DNA from: Candidatus Altimarinota bacterium
Lineage (GTDB): Bacteria > Patescibacteriota > Gracilibacteria > BD1-5 > UBA2023
NCBI GenBank assembly: GCA_028713325.1
Contig: JAQTON010000001.1
Location: forward strand, 261,454 to 325,453
Reading direction: 5' to 3'
DNA: 64,000 nucleotides
Part shown: one piece after another, positions 52,701 through 63,998 of the stretch
Numbering within the stretch: position 1 is the stretch's first letter
Layout of the letters: each line of letters begins with the position of its first letter
Position numbers and translations under genes: made by a program
The notes under the pieces: model-generated
Database searches by the model: none
What the model was told of the DNA's origin: nothing
What the model saw: only the letters and a program-made list of their open reading frames with translations

Positions 52701-53483
52701 AATAATACTAATAGTGAACAGGCAACAGGAGCTGGGTCTTATTTGGACTTTTCAACAAATAATGGATATAAACTTGAATACTTGAGTGGTGGTGGCGATG
52801 GAACACTTAATGCGACAGATTCTACTTTTGTAACATATTCGTTCCGCCGCTCACCAGGGGTGTTTGATACGGTGGCATATACGGGGAATGGAACTGCTCA
52901 TCGAGTACTCTCTCATAATTTAGGCGTACCACCAGAGTTGATGATTATTAAAAGTCGTAGCACTGCCGCTGATTGGGTTGTATATAGTGCACCTCTCGGT
53001 AACAATTATGGACTTTATTTAAATCAAACGCTAGGCACTAGCGGCATTGGAGCAGTTCCATGGTTTGATAATACGACACCAACCACAACAACATTTAACA
53101 TAGATAATAATGGAGGTTCTTCTTTTGTTAATGCTGGAAATGCTTCACAAATCGCCTACCTCTTCGCCTCCTCCCCCAATATCTCCAAAGTCGGAAGCTA
53201 CACTGGAAACGGAGGAACTCTCTCCGTCAATGCAGGATTTGACAGTACCGCTCGGTATATTCTCATCAAGCGCACCGATGTCGCAGGTGATTGGCTTGTC
53301 TGGGACTCTGTCCGAGGAATAGTTACCGGAAACGATCCGCACCTCTCCCTCAATACCACCGCTGCCGAGGTGACGAACGACGACTCGGTCGATCCCGATG
53401 CGACCGGATTCGCGGTCAATCAGGTCGCGGCAACCAATATCAATGTGACGGGTGGGACGTATATCTATCTGGCGATACATTAA
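49779..53483 (+). CDS. Prepilin-anchored adhesin with tail-fibre-like repeats, 1234 residues
   Basis: Prepilin leader KTKYRGFTLVELIVVISILV, then a pilin-like domain (to about residue 190). A region of 300 residues follows with Cys-rich, Thr/Asn-rich repeats (GICTYACNPNFTHNTGS, PICNTNFHYDTGTTSC). The C-terminal 600 residues hold at least three related units with VSWTFRKAPKFFDVVQF, VTYSFRRSPGVFDTVAYTG, LSHNLGVPPELMIIK and YIYLAIH, a text known from phage tail-fibre or DUF7483-like proteins. A palindromic element (50207-50299) is translated in frame. Few TGA codons for its length. Probably a pilus-displayed binding protein. Confidence 0.8.
50207..50299 (+). repeat. Palindromic mobile element inside the prepilin gene
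   Basis: 93 bp with outer inverted ends CCACCCC/GGGGGTGG and a perfect 17-bp inner inverted repeat (50226-50242 with 50272-50288). Its length is a multiple of three, and it adds about 31 residues without a stop. It is related to the fragment at 46824-46860. Confidence 0.75.
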
Positions 53484-53504
53484 CCGAAGAAAAATTCGAA
53501 AAGT

Positions 53505-53531
53505 TTGCTTTTCTTAGAAAATTAATATAAT
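53505..53531 (+). promoter_or_regulatory. Promoter of mazEF
   Basis: TTGCTT (53505-53510), 15 nt, TATAAT (53526-53531). Two copies of TTAATATTTA/TTAATATTTAT lie between it and the ATG and could be operator sites for the antitoxin. Confidence 0.5.
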
Positions 53532-53566
53532 TTCTATTATTAATTTTAATATTTAAGTTAATATTT

Positions 53567-53818
53567 ATGCAAACTATTACTCAAAAAAAGACAAAAAATA
53601 TCTCCATCTCTCTTTCTCATAGCGACCTCGTTTTGCTTGACAGTTTTTCCGAGAAAGAAAGATTGCCAAGAAGTAAATTAGTGAGTAATGCTCTTGATTT
53701 TTATATAAAAAATAAACTAAAAGATGAGATAGAAAGATGACTTCATGAGAGATATTCCGAATATAAAGAGATAAATGGCAATTTTACTTCCGTACAGTTT
53801 AGTTCTATTAAAATGTAG
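53567..53818 (+). CDS. MazE-like ribbon-helix-helix antitoxin
   Basis: Has 83 residues. The N-terminal half KKTKNISISLSHSDLVLLD ... RLPRSKLVSNAL has the pattern of a ribbon-helix-helix DNA-binding domain (beta strand followed by two helices). The C-terminal tail would wrap the toxin. One TGA is read as Gly (EIER-Gly-LHER). It ends in TAG one base before the toxin ATG, a typical toxin-antitoxin arrangement. It probably represses its own promoter. Confidence 0.85.
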
Positions 53819-53819
53819 T

Positions 53820-54170
53820 ATGTATAAAAAGTATGATATTATTTTTGTCGATCTCAATCCGAGAAAATGACATACCCAAGCGGGAGTGAGACCATGTGTT
53901 ATTGTTCAAAATAATTTATTTAATACGGCAGCACCAACTGTTATAGTTATCCCGTTGACTACTGTTTTAAAGAACCCATTCCCCTCGGAATTTATCATCA
54001 AGAAAAGCAACAAGAATGGTTTGAGTGAAGACTCTCGATTTCTTTGAAGTCAGATTATAACAATTGACAAAGAATATATTACAAAAAAAATCGGAGTTTT
54101 GGAGTCAGATTATCATGGAGAACTAAAAAATGCACTGAGTATTACCCTTGATTTTGAAGATAATTTTTAA
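53820..54170 (+). CDS. MazF/PemK-type mRNA endonuclease toxin
   Basis: Has 116 residues. Family pattern: YDIIFVDLNPRKGHTQAGVR followed by PCVIVQNN, TVIVIPLTT and EDSRFLGSQIITIDKEYI ... KKIGVLE. The Arg of GVRP and the Thr of PLT are at the expected active-site positions. Two TGA codons are read as Gly, one at the conserved Gly of PxxG (PRK-Gly-HTQ). With the standard code the toxin would end at residue 16, so it is only active in a UGA-Gly host. Confidence 0.92.
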
Positions 54171-54260
54171 TTTATCAAAGATAGACGGGATGTAAATCTC
54201 TTTTTGAAGCCTCTCTTTTTCGGATTAAGAGAAAAAGAACCAAAAAAAAGTTCATATTTC

Positions 54261-54289
54261 TTGCTTTTTGTTCTCAGATGTGCTACAAT
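54261..54289 (+). promoter_or_regulatory. Promoter of the giant PKD gene
   Basis: TTGCTT (54261-54266), 17 nt, TACAAT (54284-54289), 33 nt before the ATG. Confidence 0.6.
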
Positions 54290-54321
54290 CGAAACAGATT
54301 TATTACTAATAAGCACCAATA

Positions 54322-57300
54322 ATGCGTCTATTTTTCCAAACAAAAACATATTTTTTCTTTATTGCTACAGCCTTTCTTGTGGTATTCTCCTCTTTTTCTC
54401 CCCTCGCTTCGGCGTGCAATCTTTTTAACTGGGCGGATTGTACTTCCACTACCTCGGTGAATTATTGCAACAGCAACGATCCCGCTTCTGCCAGTTATTG
54501 CTCGCTCGATCGTGGTACCCAGATTGTAAGCGGAAATATTAATGATATTGAGAAAACCCGTAAATTCTCTCAATATATCCAGGATATTATCGCCTATCTC
54601 CTTATGTTCCTCGGAATCGTCGGAGTCATCTATATTATCTATGCCGGATTCAATGTTCTGACTGCAGGAGGGGATGAGGATAAGGTGAAGAAATCAAAAG
54701 CGACCATTTTTCATGTGATTATCGGACTTGTCATTATCTTCCTCGCTTATTCTATAGTGAAGTTCTTCATAGGATCGGGCGGAGTGGGAGGTGTTCTCAA
54801 TAATGCTTTCAAACTTCCTTCTCTTATCGAGACGACGTATGCATATACCGATTATGACACCAATACTTTTGATAACTACAAGAAACAAATCGAGCTCCTC
54901 AGTTCTACTCTTGATCGTGAATATCAGGTAAATAATAAGATTACTGCGGGAACTCTTACAAATCTTGAGACTCTCGTGAGATCATCCATGGAGACATTTT
55001 CAGACTCCAATGACACTATTTTCAATACGAATCTTGCCGCTTCTCTTATCACCGCCATCGCACTCGTAAAAAAAGCTCCAGATTCCGACACCGCCATTGC
55101 CAATCTTGCAAAAAATCTCAATGAATACCTCACAAAGGTGAAAATAGGTCGTATCAAAGGGAAGATTATTGCGTCTCCAGGAACGGGGAACGCTCCACTG
55201 ACGGTAACGCTTCGTGCCTCCGAAGTGGTGGATCCGTCAGGAGTAACCATTCCGAAGAGCAGTTATATTTGGTGGGTTCGATCCACTCTCTGACAACGGG
55301 CTATTCTTGGCACTGGACCGTCTCTTGCCTATACGTTCCCGGAGGAACGTACCTATACTGTTTTTCTCAATATCCTTTCGTCGAGTCGTAATAAAAATGG
55401 AAAAACAGATGTTCTTCCCTTTGATTCCTATACAAATATACACGTACTTCCAAAGCTTGGAAATATCTCCCTCGCTATCAATGGGATATATGTTTCCAAT
55501 CTTGATAAGATAAAATTCACGCCGGCACAGGGTCGTCAGGGACTTCTTATAGATGCGACAGCATCCACTCCCGCCGCCGGAACGAGGTTTGTTTCCACCC
55601 GTTTTGAGTTTGGAAATGGAAATATCGCTCAGTATAATAATTCGCCGTCACTCGATCGTCAGATATACTCCAATGAAGGAATTTATAGGCTGAAGATGGA
55701 AGTAACTACCAATGAGAACCAAAAAGTTATCAAAGAAATAGAAATCGAAATTCGCGATCCCATCTCGAGTATTCGGTCCGATAAAATCAATGGATTTCCT
55801 CGAGATGAATTCCACTTCAGCGCTTCAAACTCCGCCGCTTTTTTGAATCTTGGATATTCCTGGCAGATTACCGAGCTTGAGAGCGAAAAATCGCTCTTCA
55901 CTTCCAATCTCCAGAATATCTCCTACAAATTTCCGAGAACCGGGAAATATGCGGTAAAACTCAGAACCCTTGCATCCAATGGGAAAGAGGATTATGATAC
56001 GCTCATTATTACTATCGAATGACGCGATCCCGTCGCATCTTTCGATACAAAATCCCTGAATGCAGAATCGCCAAACGTACTCCTCTTCGATGCGACAAAG
56101 AGTTATGATCCGGATAATCTTGACGGATGAAATTTGACCTATGCATGGATTATCGATGGAGTTCGCAGCGATCTTGCAAACCCAATTCGTAACGGTGCTA
56201 TGGGAAGATATACTTTTGATACCATCGGTACGCACCATGTTACTCTGGAAGTATCCAATAAAGACGGAAAGACGGTTTCATCCAATAAAGATATTGCCGT
56301 CAACTCCCTTCTCTCCATTCGACTTATAACTTCTCCAAAAATCGTACAGGCAGGATCTTCCATTTCTTTGATTGCCGATTCCAGAGAGGCACAGACATTT
56401 GAGTGGCAATTTGGGGACGGCGAAACGGATACGAGCACGACAGGAAGAGTGAGTCATGTCTATAAAAAAGCGGGAACCTATTCCGTAAATCTGACCGTTC
56501 ATGGACGTAACTCTGATAGCAACTCTATCTCTCGGAAGGTGTATGTAATGGATAGTACCAGTCCCTTTGCCATTATCACCCTCAAACGTGATAATGATGA
56601 AATCATGCCAACACCCGATGCTTGCGACGGAAAAGAGGCATTTGTGATTGACCGGGCAAGAGCCATAACTATGAGTGCGGAAAATAGCGTCAATACCGAC
56701 GGAACCAGTCAGGGAATTGCCTATACTTGGAAATACGGAAACAGGAATTCATCCCAAAAGGACTTCAGTTACAAGTTTGATGAACTCGGATGTTTTCCTA
56801 TCACTCTCAGTGTTCGCAGTCAAAAAACCGGTGCTCAGGATACCGCTCGAGCATACGTAAAAGTGGAAAACCTCTCTCCAAAACTCTCTTCTCTTTCCAT
56901 CGTTTCCGATAGGATTGACACGGACCCGGTAATGGTGAACGTTACCGCAAACAACGCAGTGGATGAGGATGGTATTATTACTTCCTATATTTGGTATTAC
57001 TATACCGAGGAAGATCCGGAACCGCAGGACTTTCGTATTACCCGGTCTCCAAAGACGGTATTTGTCCTTCCTCGCATTGGGGCAAAGTATTATTTCGCCG
57101 TCATTTTGGAGGATTCCAACGGTCTGAAAATAAATAGTGATGAGACGAGCACGGAGAGGTATTCTCTGACGCTTGTTTCTGATAATATCAATACTCCCAT
57201 TATTGCCGTTAAAACTTCCGGTACGAGTATATCCGTAGATCAAAAAGTGGATTTTACCGTTTCAGCTAAAAATATCCTCTGAACTGACTTGGCAGACAAG

Positions 57301-59766
57301 GCAGAATATAAGTGGGACTATAATGGCGACGGGTTTTATGAAGAAACGACCAACACTCCGACAGCGAGTCACATATATGACAAACCGGGAAATTTCAATT
57401 TTAAGATAAAGGTTACCTATAAAGGGATTTCCAATACCAAGTATCAGGCCATTACCGTGAAAAATGAAATAGTGCCAAACCTTGAATATATCGCTATCGG
57501 GAAGAAATTTATATTTTTGAATACAACTAAAGGTCTCTATACCAAGGTAAAGTGGTCACTTTCCGGCACCACTTCGACTACGCCCGATTCTTTCACGTAT
57601 GATTTTGGAGAGAATCCAGTTTCGGGAGAGGTGACTCTGGAGGTTTCCGATGGAACCAATACAAAAAGCGTATCTACCAGCCTTAGGAAAGATATCATCA
57701 ATGCCCTGAAAATAAAAAAAGCTTCAGATAAGATTATCTATTTTTCCTACCCTTCTGCGGATGGCGACACTATTCATATCCGGGACGGTGCGGAGAAGTT
57801 GTACCTCTATCTTGGTGAATCCGTAGGAACTATCGGGAAATATGGAATCGATACGGATATAGCCGTAGACTCTAACTTGAACGGAGATCCTACTGACGAT
57901 ATCGACAATAAAGGAACGGATTCTTCTATAAACGGAAGCGTCTTCGTTTTGAAAAATTCCGATGTGACTGCCAAAGAAAAGACTATGAGGCTCAGTCTTT
58001 ATGATTCGAACAATGCTATTATCGCTACAAAAGACGTTACGATAGTATATGATTTCGTTACATGAGTGAGTACGGAAAGTCTGTCCGGATCCCTTTCTGA
58101 GATGATATCAAAGGATATTTCCGAAACGGATAAGATTCATCTTGAAAAGCTTAAGGACCTTATTCGAGGCTCCAAGGAACAGGATCGTTTGAAAATGATG
58201 CAATACTTTTCACAGCTTCAAGAAACCTGGTTCGATACTCGTGAAAAAACAAAAACCATTATTGATTTTGAAACGTATATCGATATGAGTTCCGCTCTTG
58301 ATATAAAAGAAAAAGAGTCTTTCTATTCTCTTCTTGAAGGGTTTCTCCTTTCCGATACACAAGTGAAGGATGATATAGGTTTGGCAACAAAAGTGCTTAA
58401 ATCACTTATCCCAAAAACCAATTCTTCGTATGCACAGATTATGAAGAATATAGATGATATTATTTCTCATCCAACCAATACGGCCCTCAATAAGGAACTT
58501 GGGACATTTATTCTGGGTGCGATAAAAGATGATACGACCATCGAGGTAAAGGATAAAAATATTATCAAATCACAACTTCAGACCATTATTTACGGTGGAC
58601 AGAACAATATCCCAGCAAATGCACCCGTCGTTGAAAGCAGCAATACTTCCTGGGGAATACTTGATTTTATTCTCGGGTTTGGGAAAATCCTCGGTTTTAT
58701 TATCCTCGGTCTTCTTTTGATGATTCTCTCCGCTTTCGTATATTTTAAGGTACTGAATAAAGATGAAAATCTCGGATTTCAGGATTTTATCATAGATAAA
58801 CTGTCCGGAAAAAAACCGAGTCAAAATCCCCTTTCTTCACTGACTTCTCTCGAGTCGATTGCTGTCCAGAAAGAAGAGAAGCCCCTATGAGACGTGCTTG
58901 CAAACATTGCACCCGATATTGAAACAAAGAGCATTCCGGAAATAGAAAGTGTTGAATCTTTCGCGATACCTCCTGTATCCTCGACAGAGAATACCACCAT
59001 TCCAGACTGGCTCAAAGAATCCACAAGTATCGGTTCTCACGCTGATTCGGAAGATATTCCCCCTGCATCTGAAGATATTCCCCCTGAAGAAACATTACCC
59101 CAGATGCCGATAGTGTCGGATGTTCCCTATGAAACCCTCGATACCGCGAATACGGTTTCCGAAGAGAATATCTCCCCGGAAACCTCTCCCGAGCTTCCGG
59201 ATTGGCTCAAAGGAATGGAAGCTACAAATGCAGTTTCACAAGACGTTTCCATCGAGAATCCGACAGAGGAGGAAATGATCTCAGAAGAACAAAAAACCTC
59301 CGGTATTGAACAAACGGACACTTCCGATGAAACTATGTCTGAACTCCCTGCTTGGATGCAGTGAGTCGATCAGGAATCTCTGAAGAAAGAGGTGGAAGAA
59401 GAGATAAAAAATACACCGACGGTGACAGCAACAGAAGATACATCTTCCTATGAAGATATACCGGATTGGCTTAAGGGTACGGCTGTTGCACCTGTGGTTT
59501 CAAGTAATGAACCAAAAGAAGATTCTCCGAATGCTTCGGAGACAGTGCCTTTTCTTGCAAAGAAAACCGAACCAAAACAAAAACAGAATGCGTCTCCTAA
59601 GAAGCAAGCTAAAACATCAACAGTAAAAGAAGAAAAAATAACTTCTTCAGAAAGCAAGGAAAATACTTCTTCCTCTCGACCAAAAAAGAAAAAACCGACA
59701 CCGGTCGTCTCCGAGTGACCAGTAATTTCTGCGAATTCCGATGAGTTGCCGGATTGGCTCAAATAA
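54322..59766 (+). CDS. Giant PKD-repeat membrane protein with PDWLK tail motifs, 1814 residues
   Basis: Signal peptide (MRLFFQTKTYFFFIATAF), then a short Cys-containing part and two transmembrane helices (IIAYLLMFLGIVGVIYIIYA and IFHVIIGLVIIFLAYSIV), a layout like TrbC/VirB2 pilins. Several PKD or PKD-like beta-sandwich domains fill residues about 290-1250 (for example EWQFGDGETDT and KWDYNGDGFYEE). Another membrane helix lies near residue 1460 (ILGFIILGLLLMILSAFVYF). The last 300 residues are acidic and carry five copies of a [IL]PDWLK-like motif, one at the very C-terminus. TGA codons are read as Gly. It could be a cell-envelope machine or adhesin with a cytoplasmic docking tail. Confidence 0.8.
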
Positions 59767-59769
59767 TAC

Positions 59770-59826
59770 TTTTGTCATTGCGAGAAAGAGCGAATCATCC
59801 TTCAGAGGATGAAGCAATGACAAATT
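59770..59826 (+). repeat. Palindromic TTGTCATTGCGAG-type element
   Basis: Inverted repeat TTTGTCATTGC (59771-59781) and GCAATGACAAA (59814-59824) with an inner small hairpin. This sequence type is a known dispersed palindrome in many bacterial genomes. It lies between the stop of one PKD gene and the start of the next. Confidence 0.7.
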
Positions 59827-59851
59827 TTGTAACGTATAATTTCCCGTTCCT

Positions 59852-62167
59852 ATGTCTGATACCAATAAAAACACATACACTTCTCCAAACGAAGATTCTA
59901 CGTCCCCATCCGGAGGTCTCCTTGGTGAGATTTTATGAGCCTGAAAAACTCATTCTTCAGAGGCACCGGAAGTGGATCTTTTGTCTGATTTTATCTCGGA
60001 GACGAGAAAAGAAGAAAAGAAATCTTCTTCTCCTTCTCAAGAATGAATAAAGAAACCTCAGAAAAAATCGATGAATGCTCTTGCTTTTCTCCGAATGGTT
60101 TGAGCCATTCTTCTTGTTGCTTTCATCTTTTTCGGTGCATTCCTTGCGTATATAGTTTTCAATCCGGGTCAGGCGAGTTTTTTTATCTCTTTCGGCATTA
60201 ATCCGGGAGATATAGCCCATCTGCTCAGACAGCTCGTCAGTGCGATATTCGGAGTGGTTACCTTTATTCTTTCCATCGTGTGGATAGTATATTTGTTCAA
60301 AGCTATCTTGACCAAAAAAGAATACAAGAAAAAGAAAACAATCTCCATCATCTTCTCGGTTTTTTTTGGAATTTTGCTTTTTTCCGAGATTACCCTCTGG
60401 GCTTTTTTGGTACAAAAGATCAATGCTACCGATTATGAAAATCCGAATGGGGGAGTGGTGGTATATGACAATGAAAAATTTATCTCCGAACGATTTAAGG
60501 GGAATGCTCAGATGAATAATTTCGATAATCTGATAGGACCATTGGAACTAAAATTCGATCTGAAGTCAGATGCGAATTTTGTCGGGAAGATAATGGATAT
60601 TGAGAGTTATAAAATAGACTTTGACGGTGCAAAATGTCAGTGAAGAGATTCTTCTATCGTTGACGGAGTAAATGCCGAGCAAAGCATTATCTGTATTTTT
60701 GATCAAGCGAAGGTATTTAGGCCGACGGGAATCTATGAAGGATTGGATCGGGTCACTCATAAGCCAAAAACCATCTCCATGAACTTTCATACGATACAAA
60801 TCGCTTGAGTGGTGGACGTGAAACAAACCAAAACTTCTATCACCTATGACGCTTCCCGTCTTACGAGTCTGGGGAAAATTAACTGGTACACAGAAAAAGG
60901 AGGCGATGCACCAGTGAGCACCAACGCCATTTTTTCCATAACTATGGAAAATGACGCACAGATTCTCTGCTTGAATATATCTTCCGGGACAAATTGCGAT
61001 AAACTCTTTATCATCCCGAAAATATCAGATTCTAGCATCACGGCTAAGATAGTACATGAACAAGACAAAGAAAATCCATTCCTCTACTCCTTTCATCTGG
61101 AGGACAAGATTGTAAAAAACGGTGAAATTACCGGTTACAAATGGGTTATTAATGATAATACTATTTCAACAAAGGAAACGTGCACATATACTTTTTCGGA
61201 ATACGGAGATGTTAGGGTGACATTGTTTTTGAATGATTCAACGGGGAATATTACAGAACTCCATGATAACTTCTCTATGCTCCATCCCCTGGAATTCACG
61301 AAAGGATCACATACGGAATCGCTTTTGAAAGTTACTGACACTTCTTTGAAATCTCTTCTCGACAATACCTATAGCAAGTCGCTCAGAGCCTACTATATCA
61401 CCGACGTTGTCATTCCCATGAACGTACAGTTCGATGCAACGGATGTGAAAGTGGAAAACTATGGGTATGAACTCGTAAATGTGGAATGGGATTTTGACGG
61501 AGACAGTGTATTTGAAAAAACCGGAACCAAAGTTCGATATGAGCTCATAGAAGAAAAGCGTTATACTTTCGCAGTACGTTACACTTTTACCGATACGGAA
61601 AAAAACATCACCTCTCTCGTAGAAGAGAAGATAATTTTTGAACCGGCAAAGAAAGATATTGCCCTTGCTTTGAGCCTTACACAGGATTCCGAATATGCTC
61701 CAGCTACCGTTCATGTTGATGGTTCCGCAAGTATTCCGAAGACAGGAACGATTACGAAATTTATGTACGATTTCGGTGAAGGGAAATGACCCATAGAGGG
61801 TGATGCCATTCAAGATTATCGCTATAATTTTCCTGGAGAATACACTATCACATTTACGGTGGTACGGGATGACGGAGTCAAGGAATTTTCAACGAGAAAA
61901 ATAGTGATTAAAGATGCTCCGAAACAGATTGCAGTGAACATGAGCGTATCATCCGGCATTGTCGGAAAACCGATAGATTTTGATACGAATGGTACGGTGG
62001 GTCAGATTGAAACATATTCCTGGGATTTCTGAGATGGGACTACTTCCGAGGAATCAAACCCTACGCATACCTATCAAGAAAAAGGAAAATACATCGTAAA
62101 AATTACCGTGACATATACCGACAGAACAGTACGATCAACCGACAGAGAAATAACGGTTGTTGAATAG
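59852..62167 (+). CDS. Membrane protein with PKD domains, 771 residues
   Basis: The N-terminal 80 residues are polar and cytoplasmic, then three hydrophobic segments (AILLVAFIFFGAFLAYIVF, VSAIFGVVTFILSIVWIVYL and FSVFFGILLFSEITLWAF). A long outer part has at least two PKD domains: VEWDFDGDSVFEKTG and YSWDF-Gly-DGTTSEES, where the central Gly of WDFGDG is a TGA. Its make-up mirrors the preceding giant PKD protein, so both are probably one surface complex. It starts 86 nt after that gene, behind a palindromic element. Confidence 0.8.
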
Positions 62168-62172
62168 GTTAT

Positions 62173-62212
62173 AAAAAAATACCTCAGGAAATATTTCCTG
62201 AGGTATTTTTTT
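62173..62212. terminator. Bidirectional terminator between the PKD gene and thrS
   Basis: Strong hairpin AAAAATACCTCAGGAAA / TA / TTTCCTGAGGTATTTTT between converging genes. Confidence 0.85.
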
Positions 62213-62225
62213 CTATTTACTTTTT

Positions 62226-63998
62226 TTATAACCTCTTGTTCTCGATTTCTTTTTGAATATTTTCGATGAAATTCACCAGTTTCACTTCGCTCTGTTCTTT
62301 GGTTTTGTAATTACGAACGGCGACACTTTTTTCGTTCATCTCTTTCTCTCCGACGACGAGGATATAGTTCGTGTGCGAAGTTTCCGCATTTCGGACTTTT
62401 TTGTTGAGCCCGTCATTGGAGTTGTCGAGTTCGGATCGAATTCCCGCTTTCTTGAGACTATCCTGCACCTCCTGAGCATACCCGAAAAAGTTCTCGGAAA
62501 CGGGAACGACGACGGTCTGAACCGGAGCGAGCCAGAGCGGAAAGGTTCCGGCGAAGTGCTCAATCATGATTCCCATGAATCGCTCGAGAGATCCGGCAAT
62601 CGCTCGGTGGATAACAACCGGTCGTTCCTTCTCGTTTTTTTCGTTGATAAACGAGAGATCGAATCGCTCCGGGAGATTAAAATCGCACTGAATCGTCGCA
62701 AGCTGCCACTGTCGTCCGATAGCGTCGCGGAACATGAAATCGAGTTTTGGTCCGTAGAACGCTGCTTCTCCTTCAATCCTTTTATAATTGAGACTGTTTG
62801 CTTTCGCTGCGTCTTCGAGGGCGTTCTCGGCGGTATTCCAAGCTTCGTCGGTTCCGAGATATTTAGATTTGTCCTCGCCTCTGACGGAGAGGGAAACCCA
62901 GTATCCTTCCATCATTCCCATGGTCGTGTAGAACTGCTTGATAATCGAGACAATCGTCGTTACTTCGTCCTTGATTTGTCCGACTCGGCAGAAGAGATGT
63001 CCGTCGTCCTGAGTGATGGAACGCACTCGGGTGAGTCCGGAGAGTTGTCCGGTTTTCTCGTCGCGGTACACGGTCGCGGGTTCGAAGTATCGGATCGGCA
63101 TATCGCGGTAACTGAATTGGTTATCGGCGAATATCTGCATATGGTGCGGACAGTTCATCGGCTTCATGATGAATGCTTCGTCCTTTCCCTGAACCCGGAA
63201 GAGCTCGTCTCCGAATTTCGCCGCATGTCCGGAACACTCGTAGAGTGCTTCCTTCGCGATATGCGGAGTCCAAACGCGGTGGTATTCCTTGTCCGCGTGC
63301 ATCTCCCAGAGGTAATCCTCGATTGCCTTGCGGATGATCATCCCCTTCGGCTGCATGAGCGGAAGTCCCGCCCCGATGAGCTCCGAAATCGTGAAGAGTT
63401 TGAGTTTCTTCCCGAGGATTCGGTGGTCCCGTTTCTTCGCTTCCTCGAACATTTTCAGGTGGTGTTCAAGTTCTTCTCGTGTCTCGAATGCAAGTGCGTA
63501 GATTCTCGTTAACATCTTGTTTTTTTCGCTTCCTTTCCAGTACGCTCCGGCGATTTTGTCGAGTTTGAAAGTATTCTCGTCGATCTCAATCGTCTTCTCC
63601 ACATGAGGTCCGCGACACATATCCACAAATGCTTCCGCACCCTGCTGGCTTATATTCCGGTAGAATCCGATTTCAGTCTCTCCACCTGCTTTCAGGTCTC
63701 GAGCCATCTCGACTTTGTAGGGTTCACCCTTGCTTTCGAGGAACTTAATCGCCTCGTCCACGGGCATCGTGGAGTGCTCAAACTTCTGGTTTTGTTTGAT
63801 GATATTCTTCATCTTCTTCTCGATATCTTTCAGAGCTGCTTCCTCGAACTTCACCTCACCGAAGTCGAAGTCGTAGTAGAAACCATTCTCGATATCGGGT
63901 CCGATGGCGAGTTTAACATCCGGATACAGAGACTTAACCGCCTGTGCCATGATATGGGCGAGGGAATGGCGAGTGGTGGAGATAGGGTAGGAGGACAT
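62226..63998 (-). CDS. thrS: Threonyl-tRNA synthetase without TGS domain
   Basis: Charges tRNA-Thr. The 590-residue product starts at the editing domain (TTRHSLAHIMAQAVK) with the editing-site motif HSLAH and GPHVEKT. Class II catalytic motifs follow: MKPMNCPHHMQIF, TVYRDEKTGQLSGLTRVRSI, YGPKLDFMFRDAIGRQWQL and RPVVIHRAIAGSLERF. The C-terminal anticodon domain ends EIENKRL. The N-terminal TGS domain of E. coli ThrRS (about 60 residues) is absent from this frame. No UGA codons in 590 residues. The gene starts two bases before the right edge, so an extension cannot be excluded. Confidence 0.95.
   Translation of the reverse strand: MSSYPISTTRHSLAHIMAQAVKSLYPDVKLAIGPDIENGFYYDFDFGEVKFEEAALKDIEKKMKNIIKQNQKFEHSTMPVDEAIKFLESKGEPYKVEMARDLKAGGETEIGFYRNISQQGAEAFVDMCRGPHVEKTIEIDENTFKLDKIAGAYWKGSEKNKMLTRIYALAFETREELEHHLKMFEEAKKRDHRILGKKLKLFTISELIGAGLPLMQPKGMIIRKAIEDYLWEMHADKEYHRVWTPHIAKEALYECSGHAAKFGDELFRVQGKDEAFIMKPMNCPHHMQIFADNQFSYRDMPIRYFEPATVYRDEKTGQLSGLTRVRSITQDDGHLFCRVGQIKDEVTTIVSIIKQFYTTMGMMEGYWVSLSVRGEDKSKYLGTDEAWNTAENALEDAAKANSLNYKRIEGEAAFYGPKLDFMFRDAIGRQWQLATIQCDFNLPERFDLSFINEKNEKERPVVIHRAIAGSLERFMGIMIEHFAGTFPLWLAPVQTVVVPVSENFFGYAQEVQDSLKKAGIRSELDNSNDGLNKKVRNAETSHTNYILVVGEKEMNEKSVAVRNYKTKEQSEVKLVNFIENIQKEIENKRL

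Noticed and set aside
62253-63512. 419-codon open frame opposite thrS
   Set aside because: Antisense shadow of a well-conserved synthetase gene; its composition follows the complementary codons.
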